Source of the DNA: Lyngbya sp. PCC 8106
Lineage (GTDB): Bacteria > Cyanobacteriota > Cyanobacteriia > Cyanobacteriales > Microcoleaceae
NCBI RefSeq assembly: GCF_000169095.1
Contig: NZ_AAVU01000029.1
Span: 1 to 64,000, forward strand
Length of the DNA stretch: 64,000 bases
Direction of reading: 5' to 3'
Part shown: piece by piece, positions 51,366 through 60,873 of the stretch
Position numbering within the stretch: the first letter of the stretch is position 1
Layout: each line of letters begins with the position of its first letter
Program-made: the position numbers and the translations under genes
The notes under the pieces: model-generated
Seen by the model: only the letters and a program-made list of their open reading frames with translations
Told to the model about the DNA's origin: nothing
Databases searched by the model: none

Positions 51366-53315
51366 TTAGTAACCTAAGTACGGAAAAATTTTCTCTAACT
51401 TTCGACGGTTAGGGTTGATTATGTCTTTAGTTGTATTCTCTTTTGTTTCTCGAACTAAGACTTCATATCCGGTTGCTGTGGGTAGATAAGAACGAGTAAT
51501 AATCGCTACTCTGGAATTATCATTGATATATTGAGCTTGAGGAGGTGTGGTATCTGGAATATCAGAGTTAATATAAATAAATCCTCCTTGGACTACTGTA
51601 GAACCATTGTTTCTGGTTTCTAAAATTGTACCGGGTTTCTCTGTTTTGAGTCCTAAAATCCAAAGCTGACCCCCATCATTGAGAATTTTAGGTTCAGAGT
51701 CAGTCGGTAATCCTTCTACATTCAAACTTCTAGCCCAAGCATTTTGATGATGAATTTTTACATTTTCTGAGACAATATCTTCTAAAAAAAGATCACCAAT
51801 ACCATTATCTGTATTTTGATAAGACTTTAACCAAGCGTGTTTAATTACAAGGGTACGTTGGGAGTTATGCTCAATGCTTGGCCCTTCCATACGTTCAATC
51901 ATAACGATGGGTTCATCCCCCTCCTCAAAGCGAAAAATCGGATCAACTGAATCGAGCGAAAAACGCGCTCTCATCCCAATAATTTTCTTGACGCTACCTC
52001 GAATAAGTATCGGTTCACTGACTTCATAAGTTTGGTTAGGAAGAAATACCGTTTTCACTCCTGGAGTATCAATAGCGGCTTGAATATCGGCTCCTGTATT
52101 CCCTTCTACAACAATAATATTATTCAGGTCATGTGGGATGTCCGGTGTTTCTTTAACAGGTAGTTTGAGCATCTTATTTTGGGTTGAAAATCCGGTTAAT
52201 GGACTACCACAACTCCATTCTTCAATGTTTCCTTTGAGGGTTTCCAATTGTCCGGTTTCACAGTTATAAATTTCACCTGTATTTTGATATCCACTCTGCT
52301 TAATATCAGATAAAAATACGTTGATTGTTCGCCGTTCGCCTGGAGTTTCTCGACCATCTTGACGATATTCTGTAATGATTGCGGTTTCTCCACCTGATCC
52401 TTGAAGTTCTGCTCCAGATAAAGTGAATGTTGCTCCATGACCTTTCACAAAAACAGCCGGAACTGAGTTAATACTTTTTAAGTTGCGAATGGTGAGAACT
52501 TGCATAACTTGTTCAATTCCCACTTGATTTTGATTCATTAAAGTAATATTTTCCATCGTGAGCGAGTTAGTTGTTCCACCGCCAACTAAAATACCTCGCT
52601 TAAATCCTTCTACAGAGACATTTTTAATCAGTAATGGGCCTATTTCTGTAGAAGTTAAGTCCAGACCTCGATCTCCTTGACCATCACCGGAAATAATCGA
52701 AACATTAAAGATACCCCCGCCATTATTAGAATTAATTCTGATTCCAATTGCATCTTTATTTCCAGCACCTACATGAACAGTTAGGTTCTCAATACGGTTC
52801 CGAAATCCATTGGCTCGATTATCTTTTGTATCTAAAACAGGTTTGCTTTCTCCTGTTGAAAATTTAGGATTATTATTCACAAGCCGGATAATACTTCCTT
52901 CTCTGGTTTCACCTAAAAGGGTTGTGCGTTTATAGTAAAGTCCACTATGTGATCCTTTCGGCCATTCTATCGTATTACTTACAATATAAGTCCCATTGGG
53001 AACATAGATAATTTTGCTCCCGTTAGCTATTTCATCTCGACTCATAGCCTGTTTAAAAGCTTCAGTATCGTCAGTTACGCCATTCCCTTTTGCGCCATAA
53101 TCTTTAACATTAATAATCCCTCCTTCTGCTTCTGAAATATTTGGAAAAACTTCTCGTTGAGCTTGAGAAGAACTCATTCTGCTATTCAGTAGAATTCCAT
53201 TCTGTGATACATCTAATCTTGAATTTTGGAAGAATTTTTGGGTAAAACTGTCTTTCCAGACACAGCTAGAAGTAACAAAAGTTAGTCCAATTAAAAATAG
53301 TATTTTGTAAATCAT
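51366..53315 (-). CDS. Lipoprotein with pectate-lyase-like right-handed beta-helix
   Basis: A 649-residue protein. A lipoprotein signal (LFLIGLTFVTSSC, Cys18) is followed by a Pectate_lyase_3-type start (GGIINVKDYGAKGNGVTDDT EAF split over two strands) and many short beta-helix rungs (IENLTVHVG, IKNVSVEGF, MENITLMNQ). A second start motif, DIQAAIDTPGVKTVFLP, lies near 415. Such proteins cleave or bind polysaccharides, often the one made by their own locus. The gene converges on the Wzc-like gene and its stop lies 18 bases away. Catalytic residues were not assigned. Confidence 0.85.
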   Translation of the reverse strand: MIYKILFLIGLTFVTSSCVWKDSFTQKFFQNSRLDVSQNGILLNSRMSSSQAQREVFPNISEAEGGIINVKDYGAKGNGVTDDTEAFKQAMSRDEIANGSKIIYVPNGTYIVSNTIEWPKGSHSGLYYKRTTLLGETREGSIIRLVNNNPKFSTGESKPVLDTKDNRANGFRNRIENLTVHVGAGNKDAIGIRINSNNGGGIFNVSIISGDGQGDRGLDLTSTEIGPLLIKNVSVEGFKRGILVGGGTTNSLTMENITLMNQNQVGIEQVMQVLTIRNLKSINSVPAVFVKGHGATFTLSGAELQGSGGETAIITEYRQDGRETPGERRTINVFLSDIKQSGYQNTGEIYNCETGQLETLKGNIEEWSCGSPLTGFSTQNKMLKLPVKETPDIPHDLNNIIVVEGNTGADIQAAIDTPGVKTVFLPNQTYEVSEPILIRGSVKKIIGMRARFSLDSVDPIFRFEEGDEPIVMIERMEGPSIEHNSQRTLVIKHAWLKSYQNTDNGIGDLFLEDIVSENVKIHHQNAWARSLNVEGLPTDSEPKILNDGGQLWILGLKTEKPGTILETRNNGSTVVQGGFIYINSDIPDTTPPQAQYINDNSRVAIITRSYLPTATGYEVLVRETKENTTKDIINPNRRKLEKIFPYLGY

Positions 53316-53383
53316 AGTTCACCCTAGAGTTTTATTTAAAAATCAAACGGAAATTGGATGATAATTTCAAGGATTACCAATAT

Positions 53384-54853
53384 TTATTTTAACAGTAATA
53401 CAATCTGAAATACATCTTTGAGCGATTTAGGACGCTTGTTAATTTGCTGAGGTGCAACAACTTCACTTACTTGATTTTGTTTTTGACAATGATATTCTTG
53501 CCATCGAAGTCCAATGATACTGGCAACATAAAGCATATAACCTGGTTCTTCCATTTGCGTAAAAACTAATCCAAAAACTAGAGGAGTAAGAGCTAGAAGT
53601 CTAGAAATATCATCGAAACAGAGTCGTCGCCAAACAACCCACCAAATATATAGAAAAGAAATTAAACCGAGCCATCCTACATCTCCCCAGATTCCCGCCC
53701 AACCAAACAAGGGAGAAAACATACTGGATTGATCTCCTAACCAACTATCCCCTACTGCTTGCCAAACGGCAATACTTGCCGGATGTTCGGTTGAACCGAG
53801 TGGACGCAATAGACTATCATATTCTCGAAGCATCCATCCTCCTAATCGTCCGACTGTATGACCTGGCCCCAAACCCAACAAAGGATGTAAAGGTGAATCA
53901 TAGAACGTGGGAACAATACGAAAGGTTGCTGTTTTTAAAAGGGTTGCTTCTCCTTCAGGGCCATAAATTTCAGGTCGCATCCAGGTTTGAAAACCTCCAA
54001 GAGCTTCTACATTTTCTACAGCCCAAAAGAATACATAAGCGAATATTGTACCTCCAGTTATATATTTAAGTGCTTCTACAATATTCTGAAATTTGCTAAT
54101 TAACAATATAATTCCTGCTACTCCAAAGACAAGAAGGGCTTGTTTAGCGTCCGCCATATTCATATGCCAAAAAGTAGCCATCGCCACAGCGGCACGAAAC
54201 AAAATTGGGATTTTTTTAGCCGCAGAAAAATAGTATACCCCAAACGTTAGCGCAACCGAAGCTCCGACAACATGACCCGCTCCCCCTCCAATAAAAACAC
54301 CTTTTATATTATCTGCGAGACCTTGACGGAGATGTAGATTTAAAACATAGCGTTGCACATAAGCAAATATTGTATTAGTAAAAGAAGAAAAAATAATAAA
54401 GGCTCGAAATCTCAATAACTTCTCTGGGGTCAGAGGTAAACAAATAATTGCAATGAGTAAAAGAAAATGCTCACAAAAAAACAAAAAATTTAAACAGGCA
54501 TTAATTAAACCTGCATTATTTAAAATTGCACTAGCAATATTAACGCAAAAAAAAATTATTACTGCAATTGTTAGTTCCTGAACAATTGCGATTTGTTGAC
54601 GATCTTTAACCTTACTTTTGAGTAGTATAAATATACACAACCAGGGAATAATAGCCAAATGAGCAAGGTTAATAATAGACGGAAATTTTAATAAGGTTAA
54701 AACTCGGGGGAAAAAAGCTGAAGAAAACCCAAAAAGCACTAGAGTAGAGAGTTGAAAATATCCTTTGCGCTTTTTAGGAGGTCGATAATAGTAGTCTATT
54801 TCTCTTGTATGATCAGAGGATTTCACAAATTCTAAGCCCCTTACGCCTGACAA
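53384..54853 (-). CDS. Wzy/O-antigen-ligase-like polymerase membrane protein
   Basis: A 489-residue protein with about 12 hydrophobic helices, for example YFQLSTLVLFGFSSAFFP, IIFFCVNIASAILNN and AFIIFSSFTNTIFAYVQRYV. A large periplasmic loop holds HPLLGLGPGHTVGRLGG, a GLGP-type motif of O-antigen polymerase/ligase proteins. In this locus it probably polymerises repeat units. The start is a TTG at 54853 or, better, a GTG at 54826 with AAGGGG upstream. It follows the GT4 gene by three bases, so the two are probably co-transcribed. Confidence 0.82.
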   Translation of the reverse strand: MSGVRGLEFVKSSDHTREIDYYYRPPKKRKGYFQLSTLVLFGFSSAFFPRVLTLLKFPSIINLAHLAIIPWLCIFILLKSKVKDRQQIAIVQELTIAVIIFFCVNIASAILNNAGLINACLNFLFFCEHFLLLIAIICLPLTPEKLLRFRAFIIFSSFTNTIFAYVQRYVLNLHLRQGLADNIKGVFIGGGAGHVVGASVALTFGVYYFSAAKKIPILFRAAVAMATFWHMNMADAKQALLVFGVAGIILLISKFQNIVEALKYITGGTIFAYVFFWAVENVEALGGFQTWMRPEIYGPEGEATLLKTATFRIVPTFYDSPLHPLLGLGPGHTVGRLGGWMLREYDSLLRPLGSTEHPASIAVWQAVGDSWLGDQSSMFSPLFGWAGIWGDVGWLGLISFLYIWWVVWRRLCFDDISRLLALTPLVFGLVFTQMEEPGYMLYVASIIGLRWQEYHCQKQNQVSEVVAPQQINKRPKSLKDVFQIVLLLK

Positions 54854-54856
54854 ACT

Positions 54857-56023
54857 TCAACTTGATATACGACAAGCAATTTCATAAATTTCCAAAAGCT
54901 GATGGTAGTTTTTTTCCGCAGTATATTTTGCCTCAAACTCGGCTCTAGCAGCATGACGCATTTGCATTAATTCTTGAGGGTAACTCAGAGCTTTTTCGAC
55001 TTGAGTAGCTAAGTCTAAGGGATCGCTCGGACGAAAATGCAGTCCAGTACGACCATTATCGACTAATTCGGCGATCGCTCCTAAATTAGAAGCAATAACC
55101 GGAGTCCCTTTCGCAAAGGCTTCTATCGCAACTCGACCAAAGGTTTCATACCATTTTGAAGGAAAAACCAAAAACATCGCTTCTCCCATCATGTCATAAA
55201 CCTCAGCCATTGGTCTGCGTCCCAACCATTCGACATTAGGCATTCGTTGAGTGGCTTCAACCACCAAACCCGATAAGGGGCCGTCTCCCACTATTTTAAG
55301 CGGAATAGGAGTTTTCAGGTGTTCCCAAGCTTGAAGTAAAATATCGAGTCCTTTTTCTACGGAAAGCCGACCGACATACAGCGCATATCCACCGTTTCCC
55401 GATCCGATTCCGGGGTCTGGAGAAACAAAGTTAGGTTTAACAACTATTTTCTCTCCAGGCCATCCTGCTTCAATAAATTTTTGTCGAGCAAACTGACTTA
55501 AACTGACAAAAATATTCACCTGTTTTAACCAAGTATTAATCGCTCGGTGAGTTGTTAACATGGCAATTGTTCCGGCTGTTGCTAGGCGATTTTCTCGATA
55601 GCAAGCGTGTATCAATCCCGGATAAGGAATGGGTTTTCCGAGACAGTCTTCGCAAACTTTACCTTGACGAAAAAAGAGTCCGTTGGGGCAAATTAGGCGA
55701 TAATTTCTCAAGGTTTGTACAACAGGAACCCCCGCAGAACGAGCCGCATAATAAACGGAGGGAGAAATCAGAGGAAAAAAGTTTTGAACGTGTACAATAT
55801 CGGTGGGCTTTTTCAGCTTTTGTTGAACAATGTGATAAGATTCTTGAGACCAAATGCTTTTCAGGGCTAAATGAGCGGGATTCAAGCTAGAAATGCGATC
55901 GTTGTGTTCTTCGTAGCTATCTACTTCGTGTCCTTGTTCTCTGAGAAGATTGGCTTCGGCTTGGGTAGATTCATCTTCTCCGCCTCGAACTTGATAGTTA
56001 TTATGGATACTGAGAATACGCAT
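54857..56023 (-). CDS. Group 1 (GT4) glycosyltransferase
   Basis: A 388-residue GT-B enzyme. The N-terminal part begins MRILSIHNNYQVRGGEDEST, and CENGLFFR-like Cys-rich CEDCLGKPIPYPGLIHACYR suggests a metal site. The C-terminal donor domain has YALYVGRLSVEKGLDILLQAWE, VGDGPLSG, and EX7E-type FGRVAIEAFAKGTPVIASN. It adds one sugar to the lipid-linked repeat unit. It directly follows the next GT4 gene (stop 56024) with no spacer, so both belong to one transcript. Confidence 0.9.
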   Translation of the reverse strand: MRILSIHNNYQVRGGEDESTQAEANLLREQGHEVDSYEEHNDRISSLNPAHLALKSIWSQESYHIVQQKLKKPTDIVHVQNFFPLISPSVYYAARSAGVPVVQTLRNYRLICPNGLFFRQGKVCEDCLGKPIPYPGLIHACYRENRLATAGTIAMLTTHRAINTWLKQVNIFVSLSQFARQKFIEAGWPGEKIVVKPNFVSPDPGIGSGNGGYALYVGRLSVEKGLDILLQAWEHLKTPIPLKIVGDGPLSGLVVEATQRMPNVEWLGRRPMAEVYDMMGEAMFLVFPSKWYETFGRVAIEAFAKGTPVIASNLGAIAELVDNGRTGLHFRPSDPLDLATQVEKALSYPQELMQMRHAARAEFEAKYTAEKNYHQLLEIYEIACRISS

Positions 56024-57187
56024 TTAATTGTTCCTTTGATCAAGAATAGATTGATAAATTGTTTCTAACACGGCCGCTTGTTTATCTTGGTTAAAATTGC
56101 TCTCAACCTGTGTTCGCCCTCGCTGACTAAACTGTTGCCATAATTCTAAGTTATCTAATAACTGTAAACTATATTCAGCTAATCCTTTAATATCTTTTTC
56201 TGGGGTGAGAAAACCTGTTTCTCCATGAATGATTGCTTCTGGAATTCCCGCATGATAGGTACTCACTACAGGAAGTCCCATAGCTTGAGCTTCTAAAACC
56301 ACATTGGGTAATCCCTCTGAATCCCCTTGAGAAGCAGTTATACTGGGCAATATTAGTATACGAGATCGGTTCATCCAATTTCGCACCGTTTCTGGGGGTT
56401 GTGTTCCTAAAAATTGATAGTTTTTAAGTTTTTGAGCAGCTAAAGTTTCTAGTTTAGTTCTTAACTCTCCATCTCCGATGATCACCAGTTTAACTTCGGG
56501 TTTTTCGGTTTGAACCTGACTCATGGCTTTGATTAAATATTCACCGCCTTTTTTCTCGGTTAAACGTCCAACAAATAAAACAATTGGTTCTCGCTGTATT
56601 TCTGGACTAGGACAAAATTTGTTAATATCTACGCCGTGATAGTGAGGTCTAATTTTTTCAGGAGGAAAGCCATTTTCTAAGAGTTTTTTCTGAATAAATT
56701 TAGAAACGGTTAAAAATAATGTTGTTTTTTGTTTCAGTGCTTCTAGACGGTTAAAATAAATCCAATGGTTCAGAGATATATAGCGAGACTGTTCGGGTTT
56801 AACGGTAGCATCGGCACCTCGATAGTGAACAATAAGAGGAATATTTAGTGATTCTATCCAGGGTAACATCAAAGCTCCACTCAACCCAAACTGAGCATGA
56901 ATTAAGACTGGATTTAACCGCTGAATCTGACGATAAAGTTGGGGAGCAAAGCCAGATAGTTTAAATATTTGTTCATCAATTTTACCTTTAAAACTCCCCG
57001 AATTAATGACTAAAGTTCGTTCGGTTGGTAATTCCAATCCTTGCACTCGACGAGAACCCACATAATAGGCATTAAACTGTTGCAATTTCTCCGCAGGGTC
57101 TCGTATAAAGGTTTGCGAAGGCGGAAGTAAAAGGCTATTAAATAGAATGACTGCGGGTTTACTTTTGAAATTGGTTTTATTGATCAT
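56024..57187 (-). CDS. Group 1 (GT4) glycosyltransferase
   Basis: A 387-residue GT-B glycosyltransferase. Family features are HAQFGLSGALMLPW, IVHYRGADATVKPEQ, IVLFVGRLTEKKGGEYLIKA, LVIIGDGELRTKLETL and a donor-site DSEGLPNVVLEAQAMGLPVV. It lies in a tight - strand run: 26 bases after the next GT4 stop and one base before another GT4 start. It likely adds a different sugar of the repeat unit. The start is the ATG at 57187. Confidence 0.92.
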   Translation of the reverse strand: MINKTNFKSKPAVILFNSLLLPPSQTFIRDPAEKLQQFNAYYVGSRRVQGLELPTERTLVINSGSFKGKIDEQIFKLSGFAPQLYRQIQRLNPVLIHAQFGLSGALMLPWIESLNIPLIVHYRGADATVKPEQSRYISLNHWIYFNRLEALKQKTTLFLTVSKFIQKKLLENGFPPEKIRPHYHGVDINKFCPSPEIQREPIVLFVGRLTEKKGGEYLIKAMSQVQTEKPEVKLVIIGDGELRTKLETLAAQKLKNYQFLGTQPPETVRNWMNRSRILILPSITASQGDSEGLPNVVLEAQAMGLPVVSTYHAGIPEAIIHGETGFLTPEKDIKGLAEYSLQLLDNLELWQQFSQRGRTQVESNFNQDKQAAVLETIYQSILDQRNN

Positions 57188-57212
57188 TCAATGAACTCCT
57201 ATACTTTGAAAA

Positions 57213-58442
57213 TTAACTAATAATTTCTTCGTAAAGTTGAGCTAACTTTTGACCTTTAATGTCCCAAGAAAATTCTTTTTGAACTCGCTCTTGTCCGGCT
57301 TTCGCCATCTGCATTCGCAATTCGGAATTTTCAGCTAAAGTTTTCATGGCTGAGGCTAAACCTTCTATTGCCTGTTCAGGAGTCTCGGCAGAGATTTTAA
57401 AGCCTGTTTCTTCTGTGACTTGAAGTGCTGGCCCGCCCAGGTTTAAACAGATAACAGGACAACCTGCTGCCATTGCTTCTAAACAAACTAACCCGCCAGA
57501 TTCATGTAAACTTGGATGAACTAGAGCTACACATTGTTTGAGTTTATCTAAGGTGTCTTGGCGAGAGAGCTTATTCCAAAATTTAACCTGGGTTTGAATG
57601 CCTAATGTCTCAACTAAAGTCTCAAGTCTTTGGATCTCTGAGCCATCACCAATTATCCAATATTCTGTATTTTTGGGTAAGTTAGCTTGAGCAAAAGCTT
57701 GTAATCCTAAGTGAAACCCTTTCCAGTGTAACAAACGACCAATACTGACAAATCTTATCAGATTTCGCTCAATTTGAGCAGCTTCTCCGAGTTGAGTAAT
57801 TTCTTCTTGAGATAGTCCTAATTGAGAGATGACTTCGACCTGAGTGGCTCCGAGTTTTCGCAGCCTTTGAGCGGTGTCTTCGGTGGTTGCTCTGGCTAGA
57901 ATACTTCGTTGGGCTGTTAGGCGAACAAAGGGGTCAAGTTCTCCTATGTTTCGGACAATATCTCGAATCATTTCATAGCGTTTTCCTGAAGAACTAAAGT
58001 CTTTGCGAAAGGCTAAAGGTGCAACTTCTCCCCCACCGACTGGCCCCCAAACAAAAGGAATAGGAAGTAATGCTAAAAAACTGGGTGCTGCATAACGAAC
58101 GTAGGTGACATGATGAACGAGATCAAAGCCAATTTGTTGATGCAGTTTGCGACTAATAAAATAAGCTGAAATTTGCCAAAGATAGTAGTGTAAATAAACC
58201 AGTCGTTGGTTTCGGTTGAGTTTCTGCACTAAAGCGGAGGGTTCACAGTAGATAAATTCTATCCCAGGTAAGGGATTTTTTTTGAGTTCAGCTTCTATTC
58301 CCGGACGATTATTTTCTCGGGTTAATACCCAGACTTTGTGGTATTTAACCAGTTCTCGAACGATGTTCCATCCGACTCCGGGTTCAGAACCTTCTCCCGG
58401 ACGACAGGCATAGGCTGAAATGAGAACTTTTAAACTACTCAA
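57213..58442 (-). CDS. Group 1 (GT4) glycosyltransferase
   Basis: A 409-residue GT-B glycosyltransferase. It begins LKVLISAYACRPGEGSEPG, then has PFVWGPVGGGEVAP, RFVSIGRLLHWKGFHLGLQAF, WIIGDGSEI and HESGGLVCLEAMAAGCPVIC. The start is a TTG at 58442 with GGAGG about 13 bases upstream. A spacer of about 180 bases separates it from the sulfotransferase gene, so it may begin a new transcript. Confidence 0.9.
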   Translation of the reverse strand: MSSLKVLISAYACRPGEGSEPGVGWNIVRELVKYHKVWVLTRENNRPGIEAELKKNPLPGIEFIYCEPSALVQKLNRNQRLVYLHYYLWQISAYFISRKLHQQIGFDLVHHVTYVRYAAPSFLALLPIPFVWGPVGGGEVAPLAFRKDFSSSGKRYEMIRDIVRNIGELDPFVRLTAQRSILARATTEDTAQRLRKLGATQVEVISQLGLSQEEITQLGEAAQIERNLIRFVSIGRLLHWKGFHLGLQAFAQANLPKNTEYWIIGDGSEIQRLETLVETLGIQTQVKFWNKLSRQDTLDKLKQCVALVHPSLHESGGLVCLEAMAAGCPVICLNLGGPALQVTEETGFKISAETPEQAIEGLASAMKTLAENSELRMQMAKAGQERVQKEFSWDIKGQKLAQLYEEIIS

Positions 58443-58626
58443 AGCTTTTGTTTTTCCTCCGCATAAATTGAATGGTACAGAAATGGGATTAAAGATTGCA
58501 ATTGATATCTATAAAATTAAATAGTAAGATACCTTTCTGAAGGAAAATAAAGCAATCTGAAGCCTTCTTTGATTGTTTATGAAGAAATCAGACTACTCTT
58601 TTTATTGCTGATCAATACTCATAAAT

Positions 58627-59643
58627 TTATTCAATTTGATTTTTAACTCTTTGATAGCGTTGCAGATCTCGGCGATGATAACGCCAGTTATTAAATTGTC
58701 TTGCCACAAAATAAAGAGGTTGTCTAAGGACGGTAAAAATTTTCCATGTTGTCCAGGTATGCTGGATAGGATAATCATATTTCTCCAAGTAAGAAGAACC
58801 AATTAACTCAAATATTAATTGATCAAAGCTTGACATTTCATCTTTGAATTTTTGTATATTGTTGCTATCAATTCCTTGGTAAATTTTAGCATGAATGGTT
58901 TTCTTATGACTGGATAACAGAAGGTCTTTATTTTGCTTAGCTTGATAATAGTTTTGGGAAATCGATGGATCATAATTAATATTGAGGAAGTGAAACAGTT
59001 TCTCCAATGTGTTGTCTGAATCGGTGACTAAATCGCAATAGGTGAATTCGTAGATGTTCCGGTCTGACTTAAATCTTTCAATTCGTCGGATACCATCAAT
59101 CCAATAAAATGCCCCAGTAATTATCCCTGAAGGGCCAAATTTAGCTTTACCTTCTTCAGTTTGATGAACTTTTTTATAGGATAAAATTACATCTCGACCA
59201 TCCCGTACCATATGGATAATTTTAGCATCGGGAAACAAACCTCTAATTTGATCTAAATGAAAAATTAAAACAGGAGTTTTTATACCCCATTGTAAGTTTT
59301 TTAAATGCTCCTGTTCAAAATAGGCTTGACAAATATCACTCTGAACTTCTGCCAAGGTTTGACAGTTTTGTTGTTTTAGATAGGAAAGAAGATATTCTTC
59401 TGTCATTCCCCATCCTGATTTCTGAGAATTTTTAATAAAAAGCTTAACTAAAAATTGGTAATCTTCTTCAGTCAAACTTTGCTTGTCTTTATAAAACGGA
59501 TAAGCTCTAGCAATAAAATCACTTTCATGGGGAAAATAGATTTGATTGCTAGCGTTTAGAATTCCTCGCAGGAGTGTAGTCCCGGCCCGACCTGAACTAA
59601 CAATAAAAATTGGTGCAAGATTCCGCTGCTTATATTCATTCAT
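58627..59643 (-). CDS. PAPS-dependent sulfotransferase
   Basis: About 338 residues. The PAPS-binding 5'-phosphosulfate loop is FIVSSGRAGTTLLRGIL, and the 3'-phosphate motif is IIHMVRDGRDVILSYKK. Both are standard for cytosolic/heparan-type sulfotransferases. It probably sulfates a sugar of the polysaccharide repeat unit made by this locus. The ATG at 59643 (MNEYKQRNLAP) is preferred to an earlier start at 59673. It lies between GT4 genes. Confidence 0.88.
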   Translation of the reverse strand: MNEYKQRNLAPIFIVSSGRAGTTLLRGILNASNQIYFPHESDFIARAYPFYKDKQSLTEEDYQFLVKLFIKNSQKSGWGMTEEYLLSYLKQQNCQTLAEVQSDICQAYFEQEHLKNLQWGIKTPVLIFHLDQIRGLFPDAKIIHMVRDGRDVILSYKKVHQTEEGKAKFGPSGIITGAFYWIDGIRRIERFKSDRNIYEFTYCDLVTDSDNTLEKLFHFLNINYDPSISQNYYQAKQNKDLLLSSHKKTIHAKIYQGIDSNNIQKFKDEMSSFDQLIFELIGSSYLEKYDYPIQHTWTTWKIFTVLRQPLYFVARQFNNWRYHRRDLQRYQRVKNQIE

Positions 59644-59709
59644 AATTTCTACAGTCGCTCTCCTTAATAACAAGGCAAATTCTTTTTGATTGGCTCAAGC
59701 CTCTACCCA

Positions 59710-60858
59710 TCAACTTCTCTTAAAAGGTTTTAAAGATTTGATCACGTTACTCAAAAAGTGAGCAGCAGCTTCAGGGGTGTATTGAGTCATGATCTGTTCT
59801 GATTGTTCACCCATCTTAGCATTTTGTTCGGGGTTGTGAATACAAGACATCATTAACTCGGCTAATTGTTCGGGAGTATAAGGGTCAAAACAGTAGCCAT
59901 TTTCTCCTTCCTTAATTAATTCAGAAGCACCTGCAAATTTTGAGCAGAGAATGGGTTTTCCTAATATCATTGCTTCTAAAATTACCATTCCCCAAGTATC
60001 TTCTAAAGTCGGTAAAACAAACACATCTGATTTCTGAAAGTAGGCTCCGAGTTCTCCATATTTGACTCTACCTATCCATTGCACACAATCGTTTAATTCA
60101 TTCTCTTGACAGAATTGCTTGAGTTCTTCCTGTTGATCACCATCTCCTACTATTATAACAGTATAATTTGTATGTCCTTGCTTTTTTAAGTGGGTACAAG
60201 CATCTAACAGAAAATTTAATCCTTTTCTGGGAATAATACTTCCGACATAAATAAATACAGGTTTCTTCCAAGATTGCGAAAAAACTTGAGAATCAGAAGA
60301 CTGGCTAAAAAGAGCTTGAACCGCAGGAACTTCATAGGGATGTACAAAAACCCGTTCGGTTTGGGCATCAAGAATTTCTGTTAGATAGGCTTTACCGGCT
60401 TGAGAATTGCTAATACAAGCATCAGCCGCTTTCACCATCGCCCGTCTTATGGCTAACCGAGGGGCAGAATTTCGAGCATCAATACTGGGTGAACTTCCTT
60501 CATAAGCAATCACAACTCGCCATTTTCCCAAGGGTTTTAAAAGCAAAGCCAGCATTGTCCAAATCCCAAAGGAATTAGAAAAAACTACATCAGGCTTGAA
60601 CTTCAACAATCGATTAACGATATTTAACGGTAGATAGGTAAAACTGTAACCATAACCCTGAGATGATTTCATAATGGGTATGATTTTTCGTTCTCCCACA
60701 ATATCAATCTTAAAAGAGTCTTCAAAACCTGGAGAATAACCCCGCCAATTGGCGACAAAAGCTGTTGTTTCAGGAAACAGTTTCGTTAACTCAGCTAAAG
60801 GAGGATGCCAGTAGTAAAATGCGGAGGTTAAAAGCCAAGCAATACGATGATTTTTCAT
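59710..60858 (-). CDS. Group 1 (GT4) glycosyltransferase
   Basis: A 382-residue GT-B enzyme. Features include VVFSNSFGIWTMLALL, PVFIYVGSIIPRKGLNFLLDAC, VIIVGDGDQQEELKQF, and a donor site LEDTWGMVILEAMILGKPILCS. It is 15 bases downstream of the UPF0104 gene and so shares its transcript. The start is the ATG at 60858. Confidence 0.92.
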   Translation of the reverse strand: MKNHRIAWLLTSAFYYWHPPLAELTKLFPETTAFVANWRGYSPGFEDSFKIDIVGERKIIPIMKSSQGYGYSFTYLPLNIVNRLLKFKPDVVFSNSFGIWTMLALLLKPLGKWRVVIAYEGSSPSIDARNSAPRLAIRRAMVKAADACISNSQAGKAYLTEILDAQTERVFVHPYEVPAVQALFSQSSDSQVFSQSWKKPVFIYVGSIIPRKGLNFLLDACTHLKKQGHTNYTVIIVGDGDQQEELKQFCQENELNDCVQWIGRVKYGELGAYFQKSDVFVLPTLEDTWGMVILEAMILGKPILCSKFAGASELIKEGENGYCFDPYTPEQLAELMMSCIHNPEQNAKMGEQSEQIMTQYTPEAAAHFLSNVIKSLKPFKRS

Positions 60859-60873
60859 TACTAAATAACTACA

